From Oscillospiraceae bacterium (GTDB taxonomy: Bacteria; Bacillota; Clostridia; Oscillospirales; CAG-272), in assembly GCA_015064685.1 (NCBI GenBank), contig SVRT01000015.1, forward strand, positions 1-52,690: DNA of 52,690 bases. Direction: 5' to 3'. Of the stretch, positions 41,668 through 50,317 are shown in pieces. Within the stretch, counting starts at the first letter, position 1. Each line of letters begins with the position of its first letter. The notes beneath the pieces are model-generated. The model was not told the DNA's origin. It saw only the letters and a list, made by a program, of their open reading frames with translations, and did no database searches. The translations under genes were made by a program, and so were the position numbers.

Positions 41668-42955
41668 ATTTGATTTTTGCTCTCTCTGCTCTTTCAAGCT
41701 TTGATTTCTTCTCGTGCATTTCGTATATGATCTCGGTCGCGAAGGCGAGCTTTGTGATTACGTTCTGCTTTGTAGGGTAGCAATAGAAGGAATCCGACTC
41801 TGTGGATATATCCACGCAGTCGTATGGCTTGATGCGCGGAAAGTCGTACTCGACGTGGAGGCTATTGGACTGAAGCGGGAGACGCTGTATGCGGTATTTC
41901 TCTCCTCTGTACTCACCCTCAAGTATAAATCCGTTCTCCGCGTCGTGTGTGAGGGTCGCGTCGCCCAAAGGCTCGTATTTCCAGCAACGTGGCAGCGAAT
42001 GGACGTCGACGGTATCGGAGAAGGAATACTCCCCTCTCTCGATCTCCCCTCTCACCTGCTCGCGCTCCCAATTGTACCAATCGGGAACGTATCTGAATTC
42101 AGTCTCGCCGCTCTGCGCCTCAAGGTCTCCGTTTTCCTTGAAGATCCATCTCTTTCCGCACTCCTCGCAGAAAAGCTCTGTTCCCTTCGATGCCATCCTT
42201 GATTCTGTCTTACAGTGCGGACACTGATAGAGTATTTTATGGAGTCCCTCGGCTCTGAAATCCTCTTTTATGAGTATACCCTCGTCGCGTTGGTATTTGT
42301 AATCGTCGTAGGTGAGGGCTTCCTTTATTTTTGCGTTAATCTCGTCGGGGGACATCTCGGCAACCTGCTCTGCCGATAATATCTGCTCTGCTCTTGTATA
42401 AAGCGGCACCTTTCTCGTTCTTCTTACGTCCCAGACAGGCATGTGCAGGTGGTTTCCGTGGTGTACGATCGCGACGACCGGTGCGCCGCATCTCTTTACC
42501 AGCATTCCGACAGAGTCCGGCATATATGACGTGATGCCCGCTTGAGAATACCTCGCCTCGGGATACATGCACAGGACGTTTCCGCGCTTCAGCACCTTGC
42601 GGATCGATTTTATCAGGTGGATATCCGTCGTGAATTTTCTCGTGCATATCGCACCTATCCATTCCATAAGCCAGGGGCGGAGATAATATCCGTCGATATT
42701 TACGACGTTATTTACTCTGTGCGAGCCTGTTACCATTGCTGCGAGCTCAAAGTCGATAAAGCACATATGATTGGATAGTATCATATAAGGGGGCTTGAGT
42801 CCCTCCATATTGATCTTTTCGATCCTTTTCTTTTTACCTATGGTCAATACTTTTGATAGCACCCAGATAAGTCCCGTAAGGTATATCGGCTGGCGGATGG
42901 GATAATGCGCAGTGTTATACTTCTTTTTGTTTTTATAATTAGGTTCGATATTCAA
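41666..42955 (-). CDS. PlsC-like acyltransferase with internal zinc ribbon
   Basis: 429 residues. The N-terminal 200 residues are a PlsC/LPLAT acyltransferase domain: catalytic NHMCFID (H63, D68) and MYPEARYS at 130-137, a variant of the usual EGTR motif. Such enzymes move fatty acids onto lysophosphatidate or related acceptors at the membrane. A zinc ribbon follows with C245, C248, C263 and C266 (CPHC, CEEC), then an unknown beta-rich C-terminal domain of about 150 residues. The start is a TTG at 42955 with CGGAGAA upstream; no ATG nearby fits as well. I know of this acyltransferase-plus-ribbon layout only from Clostridia. Acceptor unknown. Confidence 0.88.
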   Translation of the reverse strand: MNIEPNYKNKKKYNTAHYPIRQPIYLTGLIWVLSKVLTIGKKKRIEKINMEGLKPPYMILSNHMCFIDFELAAMVTGSHRVNNVVNIDGYYLRPWLMEWIGAICTRKFTTDIHLIKSIRKVLKRGNVLCMYPEARYSQAGITSYMPDSVGMLVKRCGAPVVAIVHHGNHLHMPVWDVRRTRKVPLYTRAEQILSAEQVAEMSPDEINAKIKEALTYDDYKYQRDEGILIKEDFRAEGLHKILYQCPHCKTESRMASKGTELFCEECGKRWIFKENGDLEAQSGETEFRYVPDWYNWEREQVRGEIERGEYSFSDTVDVHSLPRCWKYEPLGDATLTHDAENGFILEGEYRGEKYRIQRLPLQSNSLHVEYDFPRIKPYDCVDISTESDSFYCYPTKQNVITKLAFATEIIYEMHEKKSKLERAERAKIK

Positions 42956-43058
42956 GGGCTTTTCTCCGTTCTTCTAAATATTTCGACATAACTTTTTCAA
43001 TTATATATTAAATTTATTAACAAAGTGAGAATAATGGACTTATTTGCTCATTTTTTTC

Positions 43059-43087
43059 TTGAAATACTATAAAAAAAGTGATAAAAT
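43059..43087 (+). promoter_or_regulatory. Promoter of the alpha/beta hydrolase gene
   Basis: TTGAAA (43059-43064) and TAAAAT (43082-43087), spacer 17 bp, 30 bp upstream of the start codon. Confidence 0.6.
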
Positions 43088-43117
43088 TACTGTATTAAAT
43101 GGGAAACGGGTGATAAT

Positions 43118-44092
43118 ATGGGATTTGAAATTGTTTTGGGTGTGATAGGCGGCATCGCTGCTTTGGTGATCGTTTTGGTTTTGGCCGTTTCGTATATTTG
43201 CTTCAGACTCGCTTTTTATTCCGACCGAAAAAAGCAGGAAAAACACGAGCTTGGAGACGTTATCCTGCCCGATGGGGAGATATACGAGGAATACCGAGAG
43301 GATATATCGCGCTGGTGCAGGATGCTTTGTGAGCTTCCCTGCCGCGACGTTGAGATAACATCCTTTGACGGACTCAAGCTTCGCGGGCGCTATTTCGAGC
43401 AAAAAAAGGGCGCGCCCATTGAGCTTCTTATGCACGGATACCGCGGAGAGAGTCTGCGAGACTTATCGGGCGGCGTATTCCGTTGCTTTGCTCTTGGTCG
43501 CAACGCACTTCTCGTTGATCATCGCGGAAGCGGAAGGAGTGAGGGTAACGTCATCACCTTCGGTATAAACGAAAGCCGTGACTGTGTGGATTGGGTGAAT
43601 TTCATCGTTGAGAATATTGATCCCGATGCAGATATTTTCATCGGGGGCGTTTCTATGGGCGCGTCTACCGTTCTTCTTGCCACTGCGCGCGGTCTGCACG
43701 AGCACGTTGTCGGAATCCTTGCCGATTGCGGTTATTCATCTGCGAAAAAGATAATCAAAAAGGTAATAAAGGAAATGAAGCTTCCCGCAGATATCTGCTA
43801 CCCATTCGTGAAGTTTGGCGCGAGGATATACGGTCGATTTGACCTTGAGGAGCTTTCTCCCGAGGAGGCAATGAAAAAATGCTCCCTGCCCGTTATCTTT
43901 CTTCACGGTGACGGCGATGATTTCGTCCCCTTTGAAATGAGCGTTGAATCTTATGAAGCTTGCGCATCAAAGCACAAAAAGCTCGTCAATATCGAGGGCG
44001 CGGGTCACGGACTCGCTTTCCCCGCCGCACAGGAAAGATATATCAAGGAGGTCGGTGACTTCTTTGATGAGGCTCTGGGAAACAAGCAATAA
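43118..44092 (+). CDS. Membrane-anchored alpha/beta hydrolase
   Basis: 324 residues. One N-terminal membrane helix (about 5-28) anchors the protein. The alpha/beta-hydrolase fold shows the oxyanion motif LMHGYRGES, DHRGSGRS, the nucleophile elbow GGVSMGAS with Ser179, the acid region HGDGDDFVP, and the His in GAGHGLAF. Length and order are typical of serine hydrolases or dienelactone-hydrolase relatives. A GGGTGATA ribosome site precedes the ATG. It is monocistronic, divergent from the acyltransferase gene, so a role in lipid or ester turnover is possible, but the substrate is unknown. Confidence 0.9.
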   Translation: MGFEIVLGVIGGIAALVIVLVLAVSYICFRLAFYSDRKKQEKHELGDVILPDGEIYEEYREDISRWCRMLCELPCRDVEITSFDGLKLRGRYFEQKKGAPIELLMHGYRGESLRDLSGGVFRCFALGRNALLVDHRGSGRSEGNVITFGINESRDCVDWVNFIVENIDPDADIFIGGVSMGASTVLLATARGLHEHVVGILADCGYSSAKKIIKKVIKEMKLPADICYPFVKFGARIYGRFDLEELSPEEAMKKCSLPVIFLHGDGDDFVPFEMSVESYEACASKHKKLVNIEGAGHGLAFPAAQERYIKEVGDFFDEALGNKQ

Positions 44093-44101
44093 ATGCGTAA
44101 A

Positions 44102-44127
44102 AAAGACCGCGGTTGCGCGGTCTTTTT
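44102..44127 (+). terminator. Terminator of the alpha/beta hydrolase gene
   Basis: AAAGACCGCG, GTTG loop, CGCGGTCTTT, then TT: a 10-bp perfect stem 10 nt after the stop codon. Confidence 0.85.
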
Positions 44128-44131
44128 ACAT

Positions 44132-44426
44132 TCAAATTTTGATTTGTCGGTGTGTTAAGCCTTCCCCAGCGGGGAAGGGGGACATACGCCACAAGGCGAG
44201 TAGTGGGCTATCCTCCTACGCTGTGCGTTTTGGGTGGATGAGGAGGGCATTCTATCAAGGACTTCACGTCTTTTAAAGACATTGTTTCGTTGCAAAAGAA
44301 TCTTTATGCTACAAGACAAAATCCACAAAATCCCCGTGTCGAACACCTTGATGGCGACCTCCTCATCCACCACCTTCGGTGGTCCCCCTTCTCCGCTGGA
44401 GAAGGCTATTCGTAAAACCGCAATTT
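44132..44426. repeat. Inverted-repeat element (AGCCTTCCCC family)
   Basis: Boundary motif TCAAATTTTGATTTGTCGGT (44132-44151), then arms AGCCTTCCCCAGCGGGGAAG (from 44158) and the near-complement ending GCTGGAGAAGGCT at 44407, with two mismatches over 25 bp. GTGGATGAGGAGG and CCTCCTCATCCAC pair further inside. The right side has TAAAACCGCAATTTGGCGGG. It fills the gap between two convergent genes and has no coding capacity I can support. Confidence 0.78.
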
Positions 44427-44433
44427 GGCGGGC

Positions 44434-44463
44434 AAAAAACGGCGAGGTAAACTCGCCGTTTTT
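44434..44463 (-). terminator. Terminator of the glycosyltransferase operon
   Basis: AAACGGCGAG and CTCGCCGTTT form a 10-bp perfect stem; T-runs on both strands make it usable in either direction. Confidence 0.8.
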
Positions 44464-44468
44464 CATGT

Positions 44469-45761
44469 TTATTTTTCTGCTTTGTCTTCTTCCCTTTGCT
44501 CGGGTGCGGGAGCTTTTGCGTTCTCGTTCATTCTATTATGCTTTATCTGCTTCCATTCGGTGTTGCCGAAGAAGGATGCCGCCGCGATCGGAACATATGT
44601 TGCCATAAATATCGGGAAGGTGAAGATCGATGCGATCATCTGCCCCTTCGTCGCGTTTATCCTCTTCCTCTCGGTAATCACTGTCAAGAGTGCAAGCAGT
44701 GCAAAAAGCAGGTAGGATGCCACGCCCAGAGCAAGTGAGCCGAATAGCGACGCTAAAAACGCGTCGGGGTCAAATATCAAAGTTGCTATAAGGCCCAAAA
44801 TATTGGTTGCGACTGCCGCTACCGAGATAAAGAACGCGGGCGACATTGCCATAAGCATATCGTAATTTGAAAAGCCCTTGCCCTTGAAAAATGCGCCTAT
44901 CAGCTTAAGTGTATACCTCTTCAAGACCTGCAGATATCCGCGGCACCAACGTTTTCTCTGCCACCAGGACGTCATAAAGTCGGTCGGCTGCTCGTCATAG
45001 AGTATCGCGGTATCGCAATATGCGACTTTTTCTCCCGCAAGCACGTTTTCGATCGCAAACTGCACGTCCTCAATAAGCAGATGGTGTATCCATCCGCCCT
45101 GGCGCTTGACGATGTCCTTACAGATAAGGAATCCCGTTCCTTTGATCTCCGAGCTTGTTCCGAGAATGCCTCTTACACCGTTGAGCTGACGGGATTCTCT
45201 CAAAAACCAGAGCGAATAGCCGGCACTTATCCAGTTGTCGCCGTAGTTTTTTGAGTCTCTGTATCCGACGACGAGCCTCTCGCCCGCGGCTACACATTTG
45301 TTCATTTCGCTGACGTAATCGGGCTCGAGGATATTATCCGCGTCAATTATCAGATATCCCTCGTACGCGTCAAAGCCTACCGTCTCATTGATCTTATCAA
45401 AAAGGTAGGAGAGCGCGTATCCCTTGCCCTTGTGCTTGTCGTCAAATCTCTCGAAAACGATTGCTCCATGCTCGCGCGCCACGTCCTTGGTGTTATCGGT
45501 GCAGTTATCTGCCACGACGTAAACGTCGATAAGCTCCTCGGGGTAATCCTGCGATCTTAAGCAATCACAAAGCTGGTCTATGACGTTTTCCTCGTTCCTT
45601 GCGGAGATAAGAACAGCATATCTGTATCTCTCGTCAGTCTCGGGGTACTCGCGCGGCTTTTTTATCAGCGAGATGATTATAAACACCACCTGATACGCGT
45701 AGCAAAGCATAAATAAAGCACCAAAGATAATATTCAGAATATTAAGAATTTGCGTTATCAT
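44469..45761 (-). CDS. Membrane glycosyltransferase, family GT2
   Basis: 430 residues. A membrane helix near 8-35 is followed by the GT-A domain: AVLISARNEENVI, VVADNCTDNT, the metal-binding IIDADN, the catalytic IEDVQFA and the processivity motif WWQRKRWCRG. Four C-terminal helices (about 305-405) form the membrane channel seen in chitin, hyaluronan and poly-GlcNAc synthase relatives. The end EWKQIKHNR is common in Clostridia members. The 3' tail is acidic. It would polymerize or transfer a sugar at the inner face of the membrane to a surface glycan. Its start overlaps the end of the sensor kinase gene by 20 nt, so the regulator, kinase and transferase are one operon. Confidence 0.92.
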   Translation of the reverse strand: MITQILNILNIIFGALFMLCYAYQVVFIIISLIKKPREYPETDERYRYAVLISARNEENVIDQLCDCLRSQDYPEELIDVYVVADNCTDNTKDVAREHGAIVFERFDDKHKGKGYALSYLFDKINETVGFDAYEGYLIIDADNILEPDYVSEMNKCVAAGERLVVGYRDSKNYGDNWISAGYSLWFLRESRQLNGVRGILGTSSEIKGTGFLICKDIVKRQGGWIHHLLIEDVQFAIENVLAGEKVAYCDTAILYDEQPTDFMTSWWQRKRWCRGYLQVLKRYTLKLIGAFFKGKGFSNYDMLMAMSPAFFISVAAVATNILGLIATLIFDPDAFLASLFGSLALGVASYLLFALLALLTVITERKRINATKGQMIASIFTFPIFMATYVPIAAASFFGNTEWKQIKHNRMNENAKAPAPEQREEDKAEK

Positions 45762-47283
45762 CTTTCCTTATCGGGATCGTAAGCTTTACGGTGAAGAATC
45801 CGTCGTCCTCACCGTGAGTGAGGCTTCCTCCCATTTCCTCCATTATCTTTATACATGTCTTAAGTCCGATTCCGTTACTCTCGGGGATCTCCTTGTCAAC
45901 GCAGGTCTTATCCTTGCAGCTGATAAAGATACTCTCTCCGTCCGTCGATGCATGCAGGACGACCGGATACTCGGGATCGGCATATTTTATAATATTTGAG
46001 AAAATATTGTCGGTGACCCGTCTGAAATACATCTCGTCAATAAATATATCCAGATGCGGGATCTCTCCCTTCTTTTCTATCACAAAGCCCTTCTCATTGA
46101 GCAATATCTCCTGCTCGGCAAAAACGTGTCCGAGCCACTCGGATGCCTTGACATTTACGGGATGAAGCTCATAGCCTCCCTTTCCAAATACAAGGAAATA
46201 GGAGAACATATCGTCGGAGAGATTCTTGAGTCGCATCGCGTTTTCACGGCAGGCGGTGATGTATTCGCCGTTCGATTCGTCGGTATTCTGCATCTCCACA
46301 AGATCGAGATATCCGAGAAGAACGGTGAGCGGAGTCCTTATATCGTGCGACATCGCGGTAATAAGTCCCGCGTTTGCCTCCCAAGCTCTGCGCTCCTTTG
46401 ACATATTGTCAACGATCGCGTCTCTCATGCTGTTCACGTCGCCGGCAAGGCTTGAGATATCGTCGTCACCCTCCTCCTTGATGCGGAGCTTGTAGTCGCC
46501 CTGTTCGATCTTTCTTACGTCAGACGCGAGGTGCTTGATCCTTCTTGTCACGGTATAAAAATATGTGAACATCACTATCACAACGATAGCAACGGCAAAC
46601 AGCATACTCGAGGCAAAAACGATATTGCCCATAGCCTCCTCGGTAAAGTCAACTATGGTGACAAGCAGAGTTCCGTCGACGAAATAGACGGGACGGAGCT
46701 TATTGTTTCCGCTAAGAGCCTCCTCAAGAGCGGCGCGGTAATTTCTGCGCGCCTCCTCGGTCAGATACTGCTCAAAACTTCTGTCTCCCGAAAACCAGCC
46801 CTCGTAAATCGAGTTGTCGGTCATCTCCTCGCTCTCGGTCTCACTTCCGCTCTCGCCCTCGTTGTCTGTCTCCGAGTCTTGTGCAGTATCAAATTCGGGC
46901 TCATCCGTCGATTCGGTGTCGGTAAAGACCTCGTCGTCCGAGATATTCAGATCCTCGTCCTTGAAATTTTCAAACCAATCGGGAGCGTATATAAGGCTCT
47001 GATCCTTAAAAATAATTATATCCGCGTACCAGCCCGCGCTCCACTTTGAAATCGCGGCGGTATCGGTGATAGAAAGCTTATTATCGGTTACGTAATCCTG
47101 AAAATCGGCAACGTACTTCTCTGCTCTCTCCTGCTTGTCGTTCTCTCCGAGATAGTATCTCCATACAAGGAATCCGCCGAACTCATTGACAACGTAAAAT
47201 ACAAGTGCGGCAAGGATTATTGACAGCAAGAATACCGCGATCATTTTAAGCTGCAGGGAGAGGCGCCTTCTTTTTTTAATCAA
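45742..47283 (-). CDS. Sensor histidine kinase with acidic extracellular linker
   Basis: 513 residues. Membrane helices at about 13-33 and 219-243 enclose an outer sensor domain of about 185 residues with an unusual Ser/Asp/Glu/Thr-rich stretch (about 118-156). HAMP (about 243-295), H box MSHDIRTPLTVLLGYL with H313, and a C-terminal ATPase domain with GIGLKTC and the catalytic DNIFSNIIKYA follow. The start is a TTG overlapping the end of the regulator gene by 8 nt (TTGATTAA), with AAAGGGG upstream, indicating tight coupling. It phosphorylates the adjacent regulator. The signal is unknown; the operon context with a GT2 enzyme suggests a cell-envelope stimulus. Confidence 0.92.
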   Translation of the reverse strand: MIKKRRRLSLQLKMIAVFLLSIILAALVFYVVNEFGGFLVWRYYLGENDKQERAEKYVADFQDYVTDNKLSITDTAAISKWSAGWYADIIIFKDQSLIYAPDWFENFKDEDLNISDDEVFTDTESTDEPEFDTAQDSETDNEGESGSETESEEMTDNSIYEGWFSGDRSFEQYLTEEARRNYRAALEEALSGNNKLRPVYFVDGTLLVTIVDFTEEAMGNIVFASSMLFAVAIVVIVMFTYFYTVTRRIKHLASDVRKIEQGDYKLRIKEEGDDDISSLAGDVNSMRDAIVDNMSKERRAWEANAGLITAMSHDIRTPLTVLLGYLDLVEMQNTDESNGEYITACRENAMRLKNLSDDMFSYFLVFGKGGYELHPVNVKASEWLGHVFAEQEILLNEKGFVIEKKGEIPHLDIFIDEMYFRRVTDNIFSNIIKYADPEYPVVLHASTDGESIFISCKDKTCVDKEIPESNGIGLKTCIKIMEEMGGSLTHGEDDGFFTVKLTIPIRKDDNANS

Positions 47284-47974
47284 ATCTGTACCCCTTTCCC
47301 CACACGGTCTTTATAAGCTTCGGATTGGACGGGTTGTCCTCGAGCTTCTTTCTGAGATTGAGCATATTTACCATCACGTTATTCGCGCTTGACGGCATTG
47401 CCTTTTCTCCCCAGACCTCCTCGTATATTCTATCGGTCTCGATCGTTTCTCCGCGCTTCGAGAGAAGATAGAAGAATATCTCGCTCTCCTTATCGCGAAG
47501 AGCCACCTCCTCACCTGCGCGGCGGACTGTTCGACTCTCAAGGTCGACCTCCACAGAGCAAGGCAGGGACAAAACGCTCTTTTCGCTCTCTTTTCCGCGA
47601 TAGACGGTGTATCTGCGAAGAAGCGACGCTATCTTAAGCATAAGCTCGGTCGACGAAAATGGCTTTACTATGTAATCGTCGCCGCCTCCGAGATACGCGC
47701 GCTCCTTATCCGAGTCGAGTGACTTCGCGGTCAAAAACAGTATCGGAACGTTTGAAAACTCTCTGATCGCAACAGTTGCCTGAACACCCGAGACCTTCGG
47801 CATCATTATATCCATAACGATAAGATCGATATCCCCCTCACGGGCTCTTTCGATCGCCTCAGCGCCGTTTACTGCCTCACAGACGCTATATCCCTTTTTC
47901 TGCAACAACAGACGGAGTATCTTACGGATATCCGCCTCGTCGTCAACTATCAGAATGTTTGTAGCTTCACTCAT
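47276..47974 (-). CDS. OmpR/PhoB-family response regulator
   Basis: 232 residues from the ATG at 47974, chosen because GGTGGAAAA precedes it; an ATG at 48007 lies at or before the predicted transcription start. The receiver has D11/D12, phospho-acceptor D55 in LIVMDIMMP, and the Lys in YIVKPFS. The winged-helix domain ends with NVMVNMLNLRKKLEDN and TVWGKGYRFD. It resembles VanR-type regulators. It is the first gene of an operon with its kinase and a membrane glycosyltransferase, so it probably controls that operon or other envelope genes. Confidence 0.92.
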   Translation of the reverse strand: MSEATNILIVDDEADIRKILRLLLQKKGYSVCEAVNGAEAIERAREGDIDLIVMDIMMPKVSGVQATVAIREFSNVPILFLTAKSLDSDKERAYLGGGDDYIVKPFSSTELMLKIASLLRRYTVYRGKESEKSVLSLPCSVEVDLESRTVRRAGEEVALRDKESEIFFYLLSKRGETIETDRIYEEVWGEKAMPSSANNVMVNMLNLRKKLEDNPSNPKLIKTVWGKGYRFD

Positions 47975-48009
47975 TTTTCCACCGCCAATCAGCGTACTTT
48001 TACTCATAA

Positions 48010-48018
48010 ATTATATCA
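48010..48018 (-). promoter_or_regulatory. Extended -10 promoter of the second two-component operon
   Basis: Minus strand TGATATAAT is a perfect extended -10 element; no good -35 hexamer is visible. The start site would be near 48003, supporting translation from 47974. Confidence 0.5.
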
Positions 48019-48112
48019 CACATTGTTGTTCGCGGACTGAAAAAGCCGCTTTTTTAAGATTAATTAAGAAAGAGATCGGAAAGCTCTGCTCCCGACCCCT
48101 TTTACTCGTTTT

Positions 48113-48667
48113 TTATTGTTTTTTGCCGTCGGTCTTGAAAAATTTTATATTGTTAAATCCAAGAACGTATGCCGCAAATATTACGGCAAGCGCGGGCAGT
48201 GTCGTTATGAAATGCATAAACCAAAGGCTATTGAGCGGTACTTCTCCGACTCTTATCGCAAGGATGCCCGTATACATTCCCTCAATTATCAGCTTGACGA
48301 CAGATGCAAAGCCGCCGATCGAGTCGAGCGGTCCCGCTCCGTTAAACCAGATCGCGAGCGAGATGAGAAGCGCGAGCAGGAGATTGAGAGAGTTGGACAA
48401 AAGCCACATCTTTACGGGGACGGAATAGTCCTTTTTCAGCTTGCCGAGGTCTGCGCTGACTCTGTCACCCGCTCCGACCTTCCACATAGCAATATACTGC
48501 AAAAAAAGAAAAAAGATTATTGAAAAAATGCTCGTTCCAATTCGCAAACCCTCATTTTTCGCCATTCCCGCGGCGAGGGACAGAGTTATCCCGAAAAGAC
48601 CTATTGCAAACTGATTTAAAAACAGATGCACACTCTCGTAGGAGTATCTGCTCATAAACTGCTTCAT
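48113..48667 (-). CDS. Small integral membrane protein, unknown function
   Basis: 184 residues with four or five membrane helices (about 15-35, 42-62, 86-108, 118-138, 146-170) and a short basic cytoplasmic loop KLKKDYSVPVKMW. I recognise no family signature. ATG follows AAAGGAT. A weak hairpin (48068-48105) may end the transcript. It stands alone between the two-component operon and the recombinase gene. Confidence 0.78.
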   Translation of the reverse strand: MKQFMSRYSYESVHLFLNQFAIGLFGITLSLAAGMAKNEGLRIGTSIFSIIFFLFLQYIAMWKVGAGDRVSADLGKLKKDYSVPVKMWLLSNSLNLLLALLISLAIWFNGAGPLDSIGGFASVVKLIIEGMYTGILAIRVGEVPLNSLWFMHFITTLPALAVIFAAYVLGFNNIKFFKTDGKKQ

Positions 48668-48852
48668 ATATATATCCTTTCAAAAGTAAACCGTCATTTA
48701 CGTCAAGCGCAACCTGCGCTTTTTAATATTATATTAAACTATTGTGTTTTTTTCAATACGTCTGTGTGAAAATTTACAGAATATCCACTAAATTATTAAA
48801 AATTCGTGTATAATGAAGGTATAAATGCAAGGTTTTCGGAAAGGAGATAGCC

Positions 48853-49872
48853 ATGGCGTATAATTTTTGCATGGAGGAATTTCCTCCCGTCGTTCGTGAG
48901 TTCGCGTCGTATAAGACCGCTATTCAGGGTTGCTCGCAAAAGACAGCGGACGAGTATCTGCTCGATCTGCGCACCTTTTTCCGCTATCTTCTCGCCAAGG
49001 ACCGCGGGATAGATCCTGATTCGGACGAATTCTGCGAGATCGATATAAGCGGAGTCGACGTTGAGTACATAAAGGGCATCACGCCCGACCGCATCTACGA
49101 CTTTCTGCTCTACACGGGCAGTGTGCGTAAAAATATGTGGTCTGCAAAGGCGAGAAAGCTCTCGGCTATCAAGGGGCTTTTCAAGTTTATGACCGTCAAG
49201 CGCGGATATCTCGACGAAAATCCCGCGGCGAATATCGAATCTCCAAAGCATAAACAAACGCTACCGAAGTTTCTCTCGCTCGAGGAATCGAGGATGCTGC
49301 TTGACACCGTCCGCAATGATACAGATTCCAAACACAGACTCCGCGACCTCTGTATGATAACCCTCTTTCTCAACTGCGGAATGCGACTCAACGAGCTTGT
49401 CGGCATTAATATTACCGACCTCGACCGCGAGCTTATGCACGTCAGAGTCGTCGGAAAAGGCAGTAAGGAAAGAATTATCTACTTCAACGATGCCTGCAAG
49501 TCGGTGCTTGCAGATTACCTTATTAACGTCAGACTCAATGAAAGAAACAGACACCTGCCCGATAAGGCGCTCTTTCTCTCAAACAGAGATAGCCGCATCA
49601 CCGATAAGATGGTGCAGAAGGTCGTCTATAAATACCTCGATATGTCGGGGCTCGGCTCAAAGCACTACTCGGTGCATAAGCTCCGCCATACCGCCGCGAC
49701 CCTTATGTATCAGTCCGGTAACGTAGATATCCGCGTGCTTAAAGATATCCTCGGTCACGAGCAGCTCAATACCACGCAAATCTATACACACGTCAGCGAC
49801 GTCAATATGATGAACGCAATGGGCGAAAATCCCCTCGCTAATATCACCGACACAAGAGCCGATAAAAAATAA
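48853..49872 (+). CDS. Tyrosine recombinase, XerC/XerD family
   Basis: 339 residues, about 40 longer than E. coli XerD because of an inserted loop in the N-terminal core-binding domain (about 50-75, acidic). The catalytic set is complete: R178 (CGMRLNEL), K203 (GKGSKER), H275 and R278 (HKLRHTAAT), H302 (LGHEQL) and the nucleophile Y311 (TQIYTHV). Chromosomal position next to recG, with no excisionase or phage genes, suggests a housekeeping dimer-resolving recombinase rather than an integrase, but which Xer paralogue cannot be told. The ATG follows AAGGAGATAGCC. A repeat element begins 7 nt after the stop codon. Confidence 0.9.
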   Translation: MAYNFCMEEFPPVVREFASYKTAIQGCSQKTADEYLLDLRTFFRYLLAKDRGIDPDSDEFCEIDISGVDVEYIKGITPDRIYDFLLYTGSVRKNMWSAKARKLSAIKGLFKFMTVKRGYLDENPAANIESPKHKQTLPKFLSLEESRMLLDTVRNDTDSKHRLRDLCMITLFLNCGMRLNELVGINITDLDRELMHVRVVGKGSKERIIYFNDACKSVLADYLINVRLNERNRHLPDKALFLSNRDSRITDKMVQKVVYKYLDMSGLGSKHYSVHKLRHTAATLMYQSGNVDIRVLKDILGHEQLNTTQIYTHVSDVNMMNAMGENPLANITDTRADKK

Positions 49873-49879
49873 ATTGCGG

Positions 49880-50286
49880 TTTATCGGGGACGCGGGGGGG
49901 AGGCGGGGACGCGTGCCTCCGGCGGGTCGCTTTTTGAAAAAAGCTCCGCAAAAACTTCCCTTATATTAGGTCCTTTTAGGGTGAAGTAGGATTTTTCGCC
50001 GCAAGCGGCTAAAAAAATCCCTCACTGACGTTTTTGTATTGATAGGGGGTTAAACCCAGCCGATAAAAAACCTTTAACCATAAAGAAAAACTAAGTTAAA
50101 GAAAGCCTTTCAAACGATTTTAAATACACTTGCAACACGATAGCAGTGGGACTATGCAGGTGCGACACGGTTTAGATAGATAAACCGTCTTAACGTGTAT
50201 AAAATATACTTTGGGGTTTTGGGGGTGTGGGGGGCTTTTTTCCCTGGAAAAGCCCCCCACGCGCTTCCCCCCGCGTCCCCGATAAA
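49880..50286. repeat. 407-bp inverted-repeat element, left copy beside recG
   Basis: Perfect 20-bp terminal inverted repeats: TTTATCGGGGACGCGGGGGG (49880-49899) and its complement (50267-50286). Inside are the block GCCTCCGGCGG...GCAAAAACTT (49915-49957) shared with 38694-38737, a GCCGC/GCGGC hairpin near 50000, and a segment 50138-50264 that returns inverted at 52564-52690. A GTGGGGGGCTTTT/AAAAGCCCCCCAC hairpin lies at its right end. It fills the 445 nt between xer and recG and has no gene. Confidence 0.8.
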
Positions 50287-50317
50287 TCAAAATTTGAAAC
50301 AGAAAGGAGAATGAACA

